From Pseudomonas muyukensis (GTDB lineage: Bacteria; Pseudomonadota; Gammaproteobacteria; Pseudomonadales; Pseudomonadaceae), in NCBI RefSeq assembly GCF_019139535.1, contig NZ_CP077073.1, forward strand, positions 939,001 to 1,003,000: DNA of 64,000 bases, written 5' to 3'. The notes under the pieces are model-generated. The model did no database searches. It was not told where the DNA came from and saw only the letters and a list, made by a program, of their open reading frames with translations. How positions within the stretch are numbered: position 1 is the first letter of the stretch; every line of letters begins with the position of its first letter. This document shows positions 17,596-27,655 of the stretch, piece by piece. The position numbers and the translations under genes were made by a program.

Positions 17596-17774
17596 CCTGT
17601 AGGGACCGCTCCTACAGGTCCGGTTGGGCCGGTCAGGAGGTGTATGCGAGCCGCGGGTGAGCGCACTCCATGCGGCGCTGCTGAAACCTGGGGCCGCTGC
17701 GCGCCCCATCGCGACGCATGCTGGCGAACCAGACGCCGCAGTGCATGGCACCGGCCTTGCCGGTGTTCGCCAGC
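17596..17774. repeat. Nested inverted repeats in the rlmI-HDOD gap
   Basis: The 378-bp gap (17506-17883) has no gene. It holds CCTGTAGG/CCTACAGG (17596-17603/17611-17618), then a nested structure: GCTGGCGAAC (17720-17729) pairing with GTTCGCCAGC (17765-17774), which encloses CACCGGC-ctt-GCCGGTG (17749-17765). The pieces resemble decayed REP or BIME elements. Confidence 0.7.
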
Positions 17775-17851
17775 AAGGCTGGCTCCGACAGCGCTAAAGA
17801 AATTCTTGGATCCAACGATCCACTGATAGTTACCCTGCCGGAGTACAGGGT

Positions 17852-17857
17852 TAGAAT
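17852..17857 (+). promoter_or_regulatory. Possible -10 box of the HDOD-mutM operon
   Basis: TAGAAT lies 26 bp before the ATG at 17884, in the only AT-containing patch close to the gene. The -35 (TTACCC at 17830, 16-bp spacing) is weak. Confidence 0.4.
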
Positions 17858-17883
17858 CCCCCGTCCCCAGCGAGAGTGCACGC

Positions 17884-18756
17884 ATGTCCCAGGAACTTAC
17901 CGCCGAACAGATCCAGCAAGCCCTGCAGGGCATTACCATTCCGCCGCAGCCGCAGATCATGGTCGACCTGCAGTTCGAGCAGTACATGCCCGACCCGGAC
18001 CTGGAAACCATCGCCAAGTTGATCGCCCAGGACCCAGGCCTGTCCGGCGCCTTGCTCAAGCTGGTCAATTCGGCGCAGTTCGGCCTGGCGAATAAGATCG
18101 GTTCGATCCAGCGCGCGGTGAACCTGCTGGGTAGCCGTTCGATCATCAACCTGATCAACGCGCAGTCGATCAAGGGCGAGATGAGCGACGAGACCATCGT
18201 TACCCTCAACCCGTTCTGGGACACCGCCCAGGACGTGGCCATGACCTGCCTGACCCTGGCCAAGCGCACCGGCATCCAGGCGGTGGACGAGGCCTACACC
18301 CTGGGCCTGTTCCACGATTGCGGCGTGCCGCTGATGCACAAGCGCTTCCCCAACTACATGGAAGTGCTGGAGGAGTCCTACGCCAAGGCCAGCGATGAAG
18401 TGCGCGTGGTGGACACCGAGAACCGCGTGTTCAACACCAACCATTCGGTGGTCGGCTACTTCACCGCCAAGTCCTGGCGCCTGCCGGAGCACATCAGCGC
18501 GGCCATCGCCAACCACCACAACGCCCTGGCGGTGTTCCGCGACGAGTCCTCACGCAACACCCAGACCCAGCTGAAGAACCTGTTGGCGGTACTGAAGATG
18601 TCCGAGCACATCTGCGCCTCGTACCGGGTCCTGGGCAACCAGAGCGTCGATCACGAATGGAACATGGTCGGCCCGCTGGTGCTGGACTACATTGGCCTGA
18701 CCGAATACGACTTCGAGCAGCTCAAGCAGAACATTCGCGAAATGGGCGGGCACTGA
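17884..18756 (+). CDS. HDOD-domain signalling protein
   Basis: A 290-residue single-domain HDOD protein. These resemble HD phosphohydrolases but usually lack the full metal site, and act in signalling or regulation. The core (residues about 20-215) includes IAQDPGLSGALLKLVNSAQFG and the HDCGVPLMHKRFPNY segment, with SVVGYFTAKSWRLPEHISAAIANHH following. GCGAGAG precedes the ATG. mutM starts 3 bp after the stop, so the two form an operon, although no functional link to DNA repair is known. Confidence 0.85.
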   Translation: MSQELTAEQIQQALQGITIPPQPQIMVDLQFEQYMPDPDLETIAKLIAQDPGLSGALLKLVNSAQFGLANKIGSIQRAVNLLGSRSIINLINAQSIKGEMSDETIVTLNPFWDTAQDVAMTCLTLAKRTGIQAVDEAYTLGLFHDCGVPLMHKRFPNYMEVLEESYAKASDEVRVVDTENRVFNTNHSVVGYFTAKSWRLPEHISAAIANHHNALAVFRDESSRNTQTQLKNLLAVLKMSEHICASYRVLGNQSVDHEWNMVGPLVLDYIGLTEYDFEQLKQNIREMGGH

Positions 18757-18759
18757 ACC

Positions 18760-19572
18760 ATGCCGGAACTACCAGAGGTCGAGACCACCCGGCGCGGTAT
18801 CGCTCCGCACCTGGAAGGCCAGCGGGTCAGCCGCGTGGTGGTGCGCGACCGGCGCCTGCGCTGGCCGATTCCGGAAGACCTCGACGTGCGCCTGTCGGGG
18901 CAGCGGATCGTCAGTGTCGAGCGCCGGGCCAAGTACCTGTTGATCAACGCCGAGGTCGGCACGCTGATCAGCCACCTGGGCATGTCGGGCAACCTGCGCC
19001 TGGTCGAGCTGGGGTTGCCGGCGGCCAAGCACGAGCATGTGGATATCGAGCTGGAGTCGGGGCTGATGCTGCGCTACACCGACCCGCGGCGCTTTGGCGC
19101 CATGCTCTGGAGCCTCGACCCGCTCAACCATGAACTGCTCTTGCGCCTGGGGCCGGAGCCGTTGACCGAGCTGTTCGACGGCGAACGCCTGTTCCAGCTG
19201 TCGCGCGGGCGGTCGATGGCGGTCAAGCCGTTCATCATGGACAACGCGGTGGTGGTGGGGGTGGGCAACATCTACGCCACCGAGGCGTTGTTCGCCGCCG
19301 GTATCGACCCGCGCCGCGAGGCGGGCGGGATTTCCCGGGCGCGTTACCTGAAGCTGGCGATCGAGATCAAGCGCGTGCTGGCGGCGGCCATCGAGCAGGG
19401 CGGCACCACCTTGCGCGACTTCATCGGCGGCGATGGCCAGCCGGGGTATTTCCAGCAGGAGTTGTTCGTGTATGGGCGCGGTGGGCAGCCGTGCAAGCTG
19501 TGCGGCACCGAGCTGCGCGAGGTGAAGCTGGGGCAGCGGGCCAGCGTGTTCTGCCCGAAATGCCAGCGCTAG
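18760..19572 (+). CDS. mutM: Formamidopyrimidine-DNA glycosylase
   Basis: Bifunctional base-excision repair enzyme removing 8-oxoguanine and formamidopyrimidines. The 270-residue product keeps the catalytic N-terminal PELPEVET after the start methionine, the helix-two-turn-helix region, and a C-terminal zinc finger with CKLCGTE and CPKCQR. It immediately follows the HDOD gene. A REP copy lies after the stop. Confidence 0.97.
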   Translation: MPELPEVETTRRGIAPHLEGQRVSRVVVRDRRLRWPIPEDLDVRLSGQRIVSVERRAKYLLINAEVGTLISHLGMSGNLRLVELGLPAAKHEHVDIELESGLMLRYTDPRRFGAMLWSLDPLNHELLLRLGPEPLTELFDGERLFQLSRGRSMAVKPFIMDNAVVVGVGNIYATEALFAAGIDPRREAGGISRARYLKLAIEIKRVLAAAIEQGGTTLRDFIGGDGQPGYFQQELFVYGRGGQPCKLCGTELREVKLGQRASVFCPKCQR

Positions 19573-19609
19573 CGTCAGTACGGAGCCTGCAGGGGCGGCC
19601 TGATGGGAA

Positions 19610-19635
19610 TCTGTAGGAGCCGGCTTGCCGGCGCA
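19610..19635. repeat. Single REP element after mutM
   Basis: One copy of the CTGTAGGAGCCGGCTTGCCGG type between the convergent ends of mutM and ggt. Confidence 0.85.
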
Positions 19636-19647
19636 AGGGCCGAGGGC

Positions 19648-21329
19648 TCAGTAGCCTGTTGCTGACTGCCCCACGCCTCGCGGATCACTGGCCGCCTCCA
19701 CGGTCCCGCCAGCCTTGTCCCAATACAGCACCTGCTGATTTCCATACTGGCGCCCGACATCCTTCAGCCGATACCCGCGCTCTTCAAGTTCGGCCTTCTG
19801 CCGTGCACTGAACGTCCCCGGCTCATGCTCCAGCACATCCGGCAGGTACTGATGGTGATAGCGCGGCGTCGCCGGCCACTCGGCCACTGGCCTGCCTTCG
19901 AGCAGACCCATGACCGATAGCAGCACCATGCTGGGTATGCGGCTGCCGCCAGGGGTGCCGAAGCTGGCGAACTGGCCGGGGCTTTCGATGAAGGTCGGGC
20001 TCATGCTCGACAATGGCCGCTTGCCCGCCGCCACGGCATTCGCCTGGCTGCCCGCCAGCCCGTAGCTGTTGCTGCCGCCAGGATCGGCGGCGAAATCGTC
20101 CATTTCGTTGTTCAGCACCAGGCCGGTGCCGGGCACGCTGAAGGCCGCGCCAAACGGCAGGTTGACCGACAGCGTGGCCGAGACGGCATTGCCCTGGGCG
20201 TCGATCACCGAGAAATGCGTGGTGTGGTCGCCTTCGCGCCAGGCCGGCGAGGGCGGCAGGGCGCTGCTCGGCGTGGCCTGGTGCACCTCGATACTGTCGG
20301 CCAGGCCGGTCAGGTAGTGCCGCGCCAGCAGGCGATTGACCGGATTGCTGACATAGTCCGGGTCGCCCAGCAGGCCGCGGTCGCGGTAGGCGCGGCGCAG
20401 CACCTCGACTACGTAGTGGCTGCGCTGCACCGGCTCGGCACTCTGCCAGGGCAGGCGCTGGAGCATGGCCAGGCTCTGGGCCAGGGCGATGCCGCCGGCC
20501 GAGGGCGGTGGGCTGCTGATCAGCTCGCGCTGCTCGGCCAGTGGGTAGCGCAACGGCTCGCGCCAGGCGCTGCGGTAAGCGGCCAGGTCGTCCAGGGTCC
20601 AGATGCCGCCGGCCTGGCGCACGCCATCGACCAGGCGCTTGGCCAGCGGGCCGCGATAGAAACCGTCGCGACCGTGCTCGGCCATGCGCTGCAGGGTGGT
20701 GGCCAGCTCCGGCTGGCGGATCAGCGTGCCCAGGGCCGGTACGTCATTGCCGGCGAGGAACAGCCGGGCGCTCTCGGCGTCGTCACGCAGGGCGTTCAGG
20801 CGCATGGTGGCGCGGTCGCGGTAGATGCGGTCGACGGCAAAGCCCTGGTTGGCCAGGCGAATGGCCGGGGCCAGGCTGTCCTTGAGCGGCAGCTTGCCGT
20901 GGGTGGCGGCGAGGTCGGCCAGGGCCTGGGGCAGGCCGGGAATGGCGGCCGCCAGCGGGCCGTTGATCGACAGGCCCGGCTGCACCTTGCCGTCCTTGAG
21001 GTACATATCGGCACGCGCAGCGGCGGGCGCGCGCTCGCGCGCGTCGAGGAAGGCATAGCGCGGCGTGTCGCCCGCTTCGCGCAACAGGAAGAAACCGCCG
21101 CCGCCCAGGCCCGAGCCATAGGGCTCGACCACGGCCAGTGCGGCGCTGATGGCCACCGCGGCGTCGAAGGCGTTACCGCCCTGCTGCAGGATGTGCTGCG
21201 CCGCCGCGGTGGCTTCGTGGTGCGGGCTGGCGATCGCCGAGCGGCCCGGGCCTGCGGCCAGGGCACCGCTGGCCAGCAGCGCCAGGACGGCGCCGAGGGC
21301 TACGCGGCGTATTGCGGCGACGAACGGCA

Positions 21330-21330
<1 letters not shown>
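19648..21330 (-). CDS. ggt: Periplasmic gamma-glutamyltransferase
   Basis: A 560-residue N-terminal nucleophile hydrolase that cleaves gamma-glutamyl bonds, for example in glutathione. It has a signal peptide (first about 25 residues, ending ALA-A). The precursor self-cleaves before a threonine in DHTTHFSVID. GSGLGGGGFFLL, TLSVNLPFGAAF and the PLSSMSPT substrate loop are all present. Its ATG overlaps the ferredoxin stop by one base (TGATG), so it is probably translated by coupling from that small upstream gene. Confidence 0.95.
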
Positions 21331-21617
<287 letters not shown>

Positions 21618-21689
21618 TCAAAGCGATGGGGGCAATTGTGCCGGATTCGCGCCCGCAGTGCACGCGGGCGCGACATCCTGCCCCGTGGC

Positions 21690-22280
<591 letters not shown>

Positions 22281-23879
22281 TCATGCGCGTGCTGCCAGGC
22301 GGCCGATCAGCGCGTCACTGAGCCGCGCGGCCAGGGCATACACCGATAATTGCGGGTTGGCGCCGATGCTGGTGGGGAACAGCGAACCATCGTGGATCGA
22401 CAGGTTTTCCAGCTGGTGGTGGCGGCCGAGGCTGTCGCACACGGCCTGGCGCGGGTCTTCGCCGAGGGCGCAGCCGCCCATCACATGGGCGCTGCCCAGG
22501 CGCATGCGCAACAGTTGCAGGGGCAACTGGTCGATCATCACCTGGGCTTGCCCGAGCGTGTCGACATAGCGGGCGTCGCCGTGCACCGGCAACACCCTGC
22601 GGGCACCGGCGGCGAACTGGATCTGCGCCATGCTGTGCCAGGCGCGACGCAAACCGTCGCGCAGGTAGTCGGTCACCGGGTAGTCGAGCACGGGCGAGCC
22701 GTCGCCGCGCAGTTCCACCTGGCCGCCGGGGCTGTCGGGGTGGAAGCCGTCGCGCAGCAGCGCCAGCATCACATGGGTGTGGGGCAGCTCGGCCATGCGC
22801 AGGGCGTTGTCCTGGCCATGGCCGCCCAGCAGGGTGCTGGCCAGCGCCGGGTGCAGCGGCGGCACCTCGAGCTTGTAGCCGACCGGACCGGTGACGCCCG
22901 CCTGCCATTGGAACTGGTCGCTGTAGATCGACTGCGGGGCGCCGTAGTAAGGGTCGATGCGTGCCCCGAACTGCGCGGCGCTGAAATTGACCAGGTGCAG
23001 GAAGGTGCGTTTGCCCAGGCGCTGGTGCGGGTCTGGCGCCTGGGAGCGCAGCAGCAAGGCCGGGCTGTTGATGCCGCCGCCGGCCAGCACGTAGTGGCGG
23101 GCACGCACGCGCACCTGGCGGCCGCTGGGCTGGATGCCCTGGGCGTCGAGGGCCTGGCATTGCAGGTGGTCGATGCGCTGGCCGTCGTGGCTGAAACGTT
23201 CGGCGCGGGCCAGGTAGAGCAGCGCGCCGCCGTTGTCCAGGGTGGCGGGGATGCTGGTCACCAGCATCGACTGCTTGGCGTTGACCGGGCAGCCCATGCC
23301 GCAATAACCCAGGTTCCAGCAGCCGCGCACATTGCGCGGGATCACCGCCCAGCGATGGCCGAGGGCCTCGCAGCCACGGCGCAGCACGTCGTTGTTGGCG
23401 TTCGGCGGCAGCGCCCAGGGGCTGATGCCCAGGCGTTGCTCCATGCGCGCGAACCAGGGTGCCATGGTGGCACTGTCGAGGCCTTCGACTGCGTGTTCCC
23501 GGGCCCAGTGCTCCAGGGTCTGGGGTGGGGTGCGAAAGCTCGAGGTCCAGTTGACCAGGGTGGTGCCGCCCACCGCCCGGCCCTGGAGGATGGTGATGGC
23601 GCCATCCTTGCTCAGGCGCCCGAGGCCTTCCTGGTAGAGGTCGGCGTAGGCCTGGTTTTCCAGCAGGTGGAAGTCGCTGCTGGTTTTCAGCGGGCCTTCC
23701 TCGATCAGCAGCACCTTCAGCCCGGCGGCGCTGAGCAGCTCGGCAGTGGTGGCGCCGCCCGCGCCGCTGCCGATCACGGCGACGTCGGCCTCGAGGGTCT
23801 GGTCCTGCTCCAGGCGTGAACCGTCATGGGTGATCCAGCCTCGTTCGAGGCCTTGGCGAAACGGGTCTGGCACGGGCAT
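22281..23879 (-). CDS. laoA: Long-chain alcohol dehydrogenase, GMC flavoprotein LaoA
   Basis: A 532-residue GMC-family oxidoreductase predicted to oxidise long-chain alcohols to aldehydes with FAD. FAD binding is shown by VAVIGSGAGGATTAELL (about 33-49). A cysteine-rich segment CWNLGYCGMGC lies near 185. The C-terminal HVMGGCALG and SLFPTSIGANPQLSVYAL are typical. It has no signal peptide of its own. The order laoC-laoB-laoA with a divergent TetR gene is the same as P. aeruginosa PA0366-PA0364/PA0367, where this system oxidises alcohols from alkane and SDS breakdown. Assignment rests on synteny and family. Confidence 0.85.
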   Translation of the reverse strand: MPVPDPFRQGLERGWITHDGSRLEQDQTLEADVAVIGSGAGGATTAELLSAAGLKVLLIEEGPLKTSSDFHLLENQAYADLYQEGLGRLSKDGAITILQGRAVGGTTLVNWTSSFRTPPQTLEHWAREHAVEGLDSATMAPWFARMEQRLGISPWALPPNANNDVLRRGCEALGHRWAVIPRNVRGCWNLGYCGMGCPVNAKQSMLVTSIPATLDNGGALLYLARAERFSHDGQRIDHLQCQALDAQGIQPSGRQVRVRARHYVLAGGGINSPALLLRSQAPDPHQRLGKRTFLHLVNFSAAQFGARIDPYYGAPQSIYSDQFQWQAGVTGPVGYKLEVPPLHPALASTLLGGHGQDNALRMAELPHTHVMLALLRDGFHPDSPGGQVELRGDGSPVLDYPVTDYLRDGLRRAWHSMAQIQFAAGARRVLPVHGDARYVDTLGQAQVMIDQLPLQLLRMRLGSAHVMGGCALGEDPRQAVCDSLGRHHQLENLSIHDGSLFPTSIGANPQLSVYALAARLSDALIGRLAARA

Positions 23880-23929
23880 GGGCTTCTCTCTGGCAGCTAT
23901 CGGGTGGTTGAAACCATGGGCGCGATGAG

Positions 23930-24415
23930 TCAGATCCTGGGTGGCCCGGGGTAGCCGCAGGCCGCCCAGGCTTCGGGGCGCTCGTACCAGGCCATCAACA
24001 GCAATTGCAGCAACGACGCATGTCCCTGGCGCAGCAGGTCCAGTGAACTGTCGCGCCAGCGTTGCAGAAACGCCTCGACCTGCGTGGCGTCAGCGCTTGC
24101 CCAACTGCCCCAGACCCCGGTCAACGGCCCGCGGGTCAGGGGCAGGCTCAGCACATCGAACAATTGCCGGCTGAGCTTGAGCATGGCCGGCGACAGTGCT
24201 GCCAGCTTGTGGTCGAGGCTATGCAGCACCAGCTCGGGGGCTGCCTGGGTGCCGGCCAGCACCACCGGGATCAACGCCCGCAGCAGCGCCAGGTCGTCCT
24301 CGCGCAGCGCGTGGTAGCCGCTCGCGGGCGTCTGCTGGGCGCACCCGAGCAGGCTGGTGGCGCCCAGGAACAGCGTGGCGCCCATGCCCAGGCGCAGCAG
24401 CTCGCGGCGCTGCAT
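23930..24415 (-). CDS. laoB: LaoB, small Tat-exported lipoprotein-like partner of LaoA
   Basis: A 161-residue protein. The N-terminus has a twin arginine (R3-R4 in MQRRELLRLG), a hydrophobic stretch, and a lipobox-like LLGC with C25, so it may be exported by Tat and lipidated. The mature part is helical, rich in Leu and Trp. LaoB is required with LaoA in P. aeruginosa. Small subunits with twin-arginine signals accompany other GMC dehydrogenases and carry the flavoprotein through the membrane; that role is inferred here. The start overlaps the laoC stop by one base (TGATG). Confidence 0.8.
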   Translation of the reverse strand: MQRRELLRLGMGATLFLGATSLLGCAQQTPASGYHALREDDLALLRALIPVVLAGTQAAPELVLHSLDHKLAALSPAMLKLSRQLFDVLSLPLTRGPLTGVWGSWASADATQVEAFLQRWRDSSLDLLRQGHASLLQLLLMAWYERPEAWAACGYPGPPRI

Positions 24416-25845
24416 CAGCGGATGAACAGCTTGTAGACCAGGCGTTGCAAGGCCTTGCCATAGGGTGGGTAGATCAGCCGGGCCGCATTGATGCGCTGCT
24501 TGGCCAGCACCGCCTTGGCCTTGCTGAAGGTCAGGAAACCCTCGTGGCCATGGTAGTGGCCCATACCCGACGGGCCGATGCCGCCGAACGGCAGGTCGTC
24601 CTGGGCCACGTGCAACAGGGTGTCGTTGAGGCACACCCCGCCGGAGTGGGTGTCGCGCAGCACCCGCGCCTGCTCGGCGCGGTCGTAGCCGAAGTAGTAC
24701 AGGGCCAACGGCCGCGGGCGCTGGTTGATGTAGGCCAGCGCCTGGTCGAGGCTGTCGTAGGGCACCAGCGGCAGCAGCGGGCCGAAGATCTCCTCGTGCA
24801 TCACCTGCATGTCGTCGTTCACCTCAAGCAGCAGGTGTGGCGGCAGGCAGCGGCCCTGGCGGGGCTCGTCGGGGTACAGGTCGAGCACCTGGGCGCCGCG
24901 GGCGCGGGCGTCGGCCAGCAGGTGCTCGAGGCGCTGCAACTGGCGTGGGTTGATGATGCGGGTGTAGTCAGGGTTGTCGGTAACCCGCGGGAACTGCCGG
25001 CGCACGGCGCGCTGGTAGGCCTCGGCGAAGGCGCCCAGGCGGTTGCGCGGCACCAGCACGTAGTCGGGGGCGACGCAGGTCTGCCCAGCGTTGAGGTGCT
25101 TGCCGAAGGCGATGCGTTCGGCGGCGGTGTCCAGGGGCACCTGCTGCGAGACGATGGCCGGCGACTTGCCGCCCAGCTCGAGGGTCACCGGGGTGAGGTT
25201 GTGCGCCGCGGCCTGCATGACATGGCGGCCCACGCCGGTGGCGCCGGTGAACAGCAGGTGGTCGAAGGGCAGGCGCGAGAAAGCCTGGCCCACCTCCACC
25301 TCGCCCAGCACCACGCTGACCAGGTCGGCGGGGAACACCCGCTCGAGCAACGCCTTGAGCAGCAGGCCGGTGGCCGGGGTGGCCTCGCTGAGCTTGAGCA
25401 TCACCCGGTTGCCGGCGGCCAGGGCGCCGGTCAGCGGGCCGATGGCGAGAAACAGCGGGTAGTTCCACGGCACGATCACCCCCACCACCCCCAGCGGCTG
25501 GTACAGCACCTTGGCGCTGGCCGGCTGGAACGCCAGGCCCGCGCGCCGCCGTGATGGTCGCATCCAGCGCTGCAGGTGGCGCTCGGCATGGCGCAGGCCC
25601 TGCACCGAGGGCAGCAGTTCGGCGATCAGGGTCTCGTCGCGGCTGCGCCCGGAAAAGTCGCTGTCGATGGCCGCGATCAGCGCTTGCTGCTCATTCACCA
25701 GGGCTTCGCGCAGGCTTTTCAACCACTGCCGGCGTTGCGCGGCCGGCGGCATGGGGTTGTCGACGAACGCCTGGCGCTGGGCGGCGAACATCGCCTCCAG
25801 CCCGAGGTCGGATGCAACAGGAGGTGGGGTGGTGATCGAGGTCAT
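24415..25845 (-). CDS. laoC: Aldehyde dehydrogenase LaoC (coniferyl aldehyde dehydrogenase family)
   Basis: A 476-residue NAD(P)-dependent aldehyde dehydrogenase, expected to turn the LaoA product into a fatty acid. The catalytic cysteine is in GQTCVAPDY, and the general base glutamate in LELGGKSP. PWNYPLFLAIGPL and the C-terminal FGGIGPSGMGHYHG are family features. Databases often label this family coniferyl aldehyde dehydrogenase (CalB), so aromatic aldehydes remain an alternative. The start MTSITTPP at 25845 is chosen because upstream codons run into the promoter region. First gene of the operon, divergent from laoR. Confidence 0.85.
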   Translation of the reverse strand: MTSITTPPPVASDLGLEAMFAAQRQAFVDNPMPPAAQRRQWLKSLREALVNEQQALIAAIDSDFSGRSRDETLIAELLPSVQGLRHAERHLQRWMRPSRRRAGLAFQPASAKVLYQPLGVVGVIVPWNYPLFLAIGPLTGALAAGNRVMLKLSEATPATGLLLKALLERVFPADLVSVVLGEVEVGQAFSRLPFDHLLFTGATGVGRHVMQAAAHNLTPVTLELGGKSPAIVSQQVPLDTAAERIAFGKHLNAGQTCVAPDYVLVPRNRLGAFAEAYQRAVRRQFPRVTDNPDYTRIINPRQLQRLEHLLADARARGAQVLDLYPDEPRQGRCLPPHLLLEVNDDMQVMHEEIFGPLLPLVPYDSLDQALAYINQRPRPLALYYFGYDRAEQARVLRDTHSGGVCLNDTLLHVAQDDLPFGGIGPSGMGHYHGHEGFLTFSKAKAVLAKQRINAARLIYPPYGKALQRLVYKLFIR

Positions 25846-26015
25846 GGCGCGGACACCCGTGGCTGGAAGTGAATAGAGCCTATACTCTAATTCTTTCCAG
25901 GGAGAGTGTTTTTTCTGCCAGATCAACGGACATTCGTGCAGCCCGGCCCTGACGTTACCGGGCAATAGCCCGTAAGATGCCCCATCACTTGAACGCCCGG
26001 AGACTGGAGCTGAGC

Positions 26016-26681
26016 ATGGCCCCGCGCATGAAGACCCGAGAGCGCATCGTGCAGAACAGCCTGGAGCTGTTCAACCAGCAGGGCGAGCGCAGTGTCAGTA
26101 CCAACCACATTGCCGCGCACATGGAAATTTCGCCCGGCAACCTGTACTACCACTTCCCCAACAAGCAGGCGATCATCGCCTTGCTGTTCAGCCAGTACGA
26201 AGAGCTGGTCGACAGTTTTTTGCGCCCGCCCCAGGGCCGCGTCGCCACCGTCGAGGACAAGCGTTTCTACCTCAAGGCGCTGCTGGCGGCGATGTGGAAC
26301 TACCGTTTCCTGCACCGCGACCTCGAGCACCTGCTCGACAGCGACCCAGAGCTGGCCGCCCGCTACCGGCGCTTCTCGCGGCGCTGCCTGCAGCAGGGCC
26401 AGGCGATCTACCGTGGTTTCGTCGAGGCCGGGATCCTGGCCATGGAGGCTGCGCAGATCGAATCGCTGACCATCAATGCCTGGATCGTGCTGACCTCCTG
26501 GGTGCGTTTTCTCAGCACCACCCGCGAGCATAGCGCGCACCTGGGCGAGGAAGCGTTCAAACGCGGCGTGTACCAGGTGCTGGTGCTGGAGCTGGGGTTT
26601 GTCACCCCGGCCTCGCGCGGTGCGGTGGATGCCCTGTGCGACGAGTTCCACGTTCCCTTCAACCAGGCCCTGGAGCACTAG
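26016..26681 (+). CDS. laoR: TetR-family repressor LaoR
   Basis: A 221-residue regulator. The N-terminal helix-turn-helix (about 8-55) reads TRERIVQNSLELFNQQG, then HMEISPGNLYYHFPNKQ. The C-terminal helical domain would bind the inducer, probably a long-chain acyl compound. Divergent from laoC with 170 bp between starts, as in P. aeruginosa, where LaoR represses laoABC. The short dyad ACTCT...AGAGT around 25881-25907 is one candidate operator, but weak. The ATG at 26016 follows CTGGAGCTGAGC. The sulfurtransferase gene follows by 34 bp. Confidence 0.85.
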   Translation: MAPRMKTRERIVQNSLELFNQQGERSVSTNHIAAHMEISPGNLYYHFPNKQAIIALLFSQYEELVDSFLRPPQGRVATVEDKRFYLKALLAAMWNYRFLHRDLEHLLDSDPELAARYRRFSRRCLQQGQAIYRGFVEAGILAMEAAQIESLTINAWIVLTSWVRFLSTTREHSAHLGEEAFKRGVYQVLVLELGFVTPASRGAVDALCDEFHVPFNQALEH

Positions 26682-26715
26682 CCAGGGCCATCGAGCCACC
26701 TGTCAGGAGATTGTC

Positions 26716-27570
26716 ATGCCCCTTGCGCAACTGATCACCCCGCAGCAACTGGCCGAGCGCCTGGACGCGCCCGGCCTGGTGATCCTCGATTGTCGCTTTG
26801 CCCTGGAAGATGTCGACTACGGCCAACGCAGCTATGCCCAAGGGCATATCGCCGGGGCGCACTTCGCCGACCTGGAACGCGACCTGAGCGGGCCGGTGGT
26901 CAAGGGCCGCACCGGGCGGCACCCGTTGCCAGACCCGCACCGGCTGGTCGAGCGCCTGCGCGAGTGGGGGCTGGACGACGACAGCCAGGTGGTGCTCTAC
27001 GACGACGGCCCAGGGGCTTATGCCGCCCGTGCCTGGTGGTTGCTGGCCTGGTTGGGCAAGCGCAGCGCGGTGTTCATCCTCGATGGCGGGCTCAAGGCCT
27101 GGCATGCCGCGCACCTGCCGCTGAGCCTCGACCCGCCGCCACGGCGCGAGGGCACGTTCAGCGGTGAGCCAGACATGAAACTGTTGGTCGACGCCGAGCA
27201 CCTGGCCAAGCGCCTGGGCGACCCGGCGCTGACCTTGATCGATGCCCGCGGGCTGCCGCGTTTTCGTGGCGAGGTGGAGCCAATCGACCCGGTGGCTGGG
27301 CATATTCCGGGGGCGCAGTGCGCGGCGTTTACCGACAACCTCGGTGCCGACGGGCGCTTCCTGCCGGCCGTGCAACTCAAGCAGCGTTTTGCCGAAAAAC
27401 TGGGCGATCGCTCGCCGGAGCAGCTGGTGGCCTACTGCGGCTCGGGCGTGACCGCTTGCCACAACCTGTTCGCCCTGGCGCTGGCGGGCTATCCGTTGGG
27501 GCGGCTGTACGCAGGTTCCTGGAGCGAGTGGATCAATGAGCCGCAACACCCCGTGGCGACCGGCGACTGA
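26716..27570 (+). CDS. sseA: Sulfurtransferase, mercaptopyruvate/thiosulfate type
   Basis: A 284-residue cytoplasmic tandem-rhodanese enzyme. The N-terminal inactive domain (about 8-135) has aspartate in place of the cysteine (LYDDGPG); the C-terminal domain carries the persulfide cysteine C241 in CGSGVTA. That loop is typical of 3-mercaptopyruvate sulfurtransferases, although thiosulfate use cannot be excluded. AGGAG precedes the ATG by 7 nt. It follows laoR closely and may be co-transcribed with it. Confidence 0.85.
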   Translation: MPLAQLITPQQLAERLDAPGLVILDCRFALEDVDYGQRSYAQGHIAGAHFADLERDLSGPVVKGRTGRHPLPDPHRLVERLREWGLDDDSQVVLYDDGPGAYAARAWWLLAWLGKRSAVFILDGGLKAWHAAHLPLSLDPPPRREGTFSGEPDMKLLVDAEHLAKRLGDPALTLIDARGLPRFRGEVEPIDPVAGHIPGAQCAAFTDNLGADGRFLPAVQLKQRFAEKLGDRSPEQLVAYCGSGVTACHNLFALALAGYPLGRLYAGSWSEWINEPQHPVATGD

Positions 27571-27579
27571 CCTGGACCT

Positions 27580-27650
27580 GTAGGAGCCTTGCTGGCGATG
27601 CAAGGCGCAGCCTTGCCAGCAGGCCCATTCACCAGCAAGGCTGGCTGCTG
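27580..27650. repeat. Degenerate REP-like dyad
   Basis: CCTTGCTGGCGATGCAAGG and CCAGCAAGGCTGGC form overlapping partial dyads in the convergent gap between sseA and the yheT homologue. They probably act as a 3' end structure. Confidence 0.5.
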
Positions 27651-27655
27651 CAGAG

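Noticed and set aside
22350..23819. 489-codon plus-strand open frame opposite laoA
   Set aside because: Composition is typical of antisense frames (His/Gln/Val/Ala-rich, no domain); laoA is clear on the other strand.
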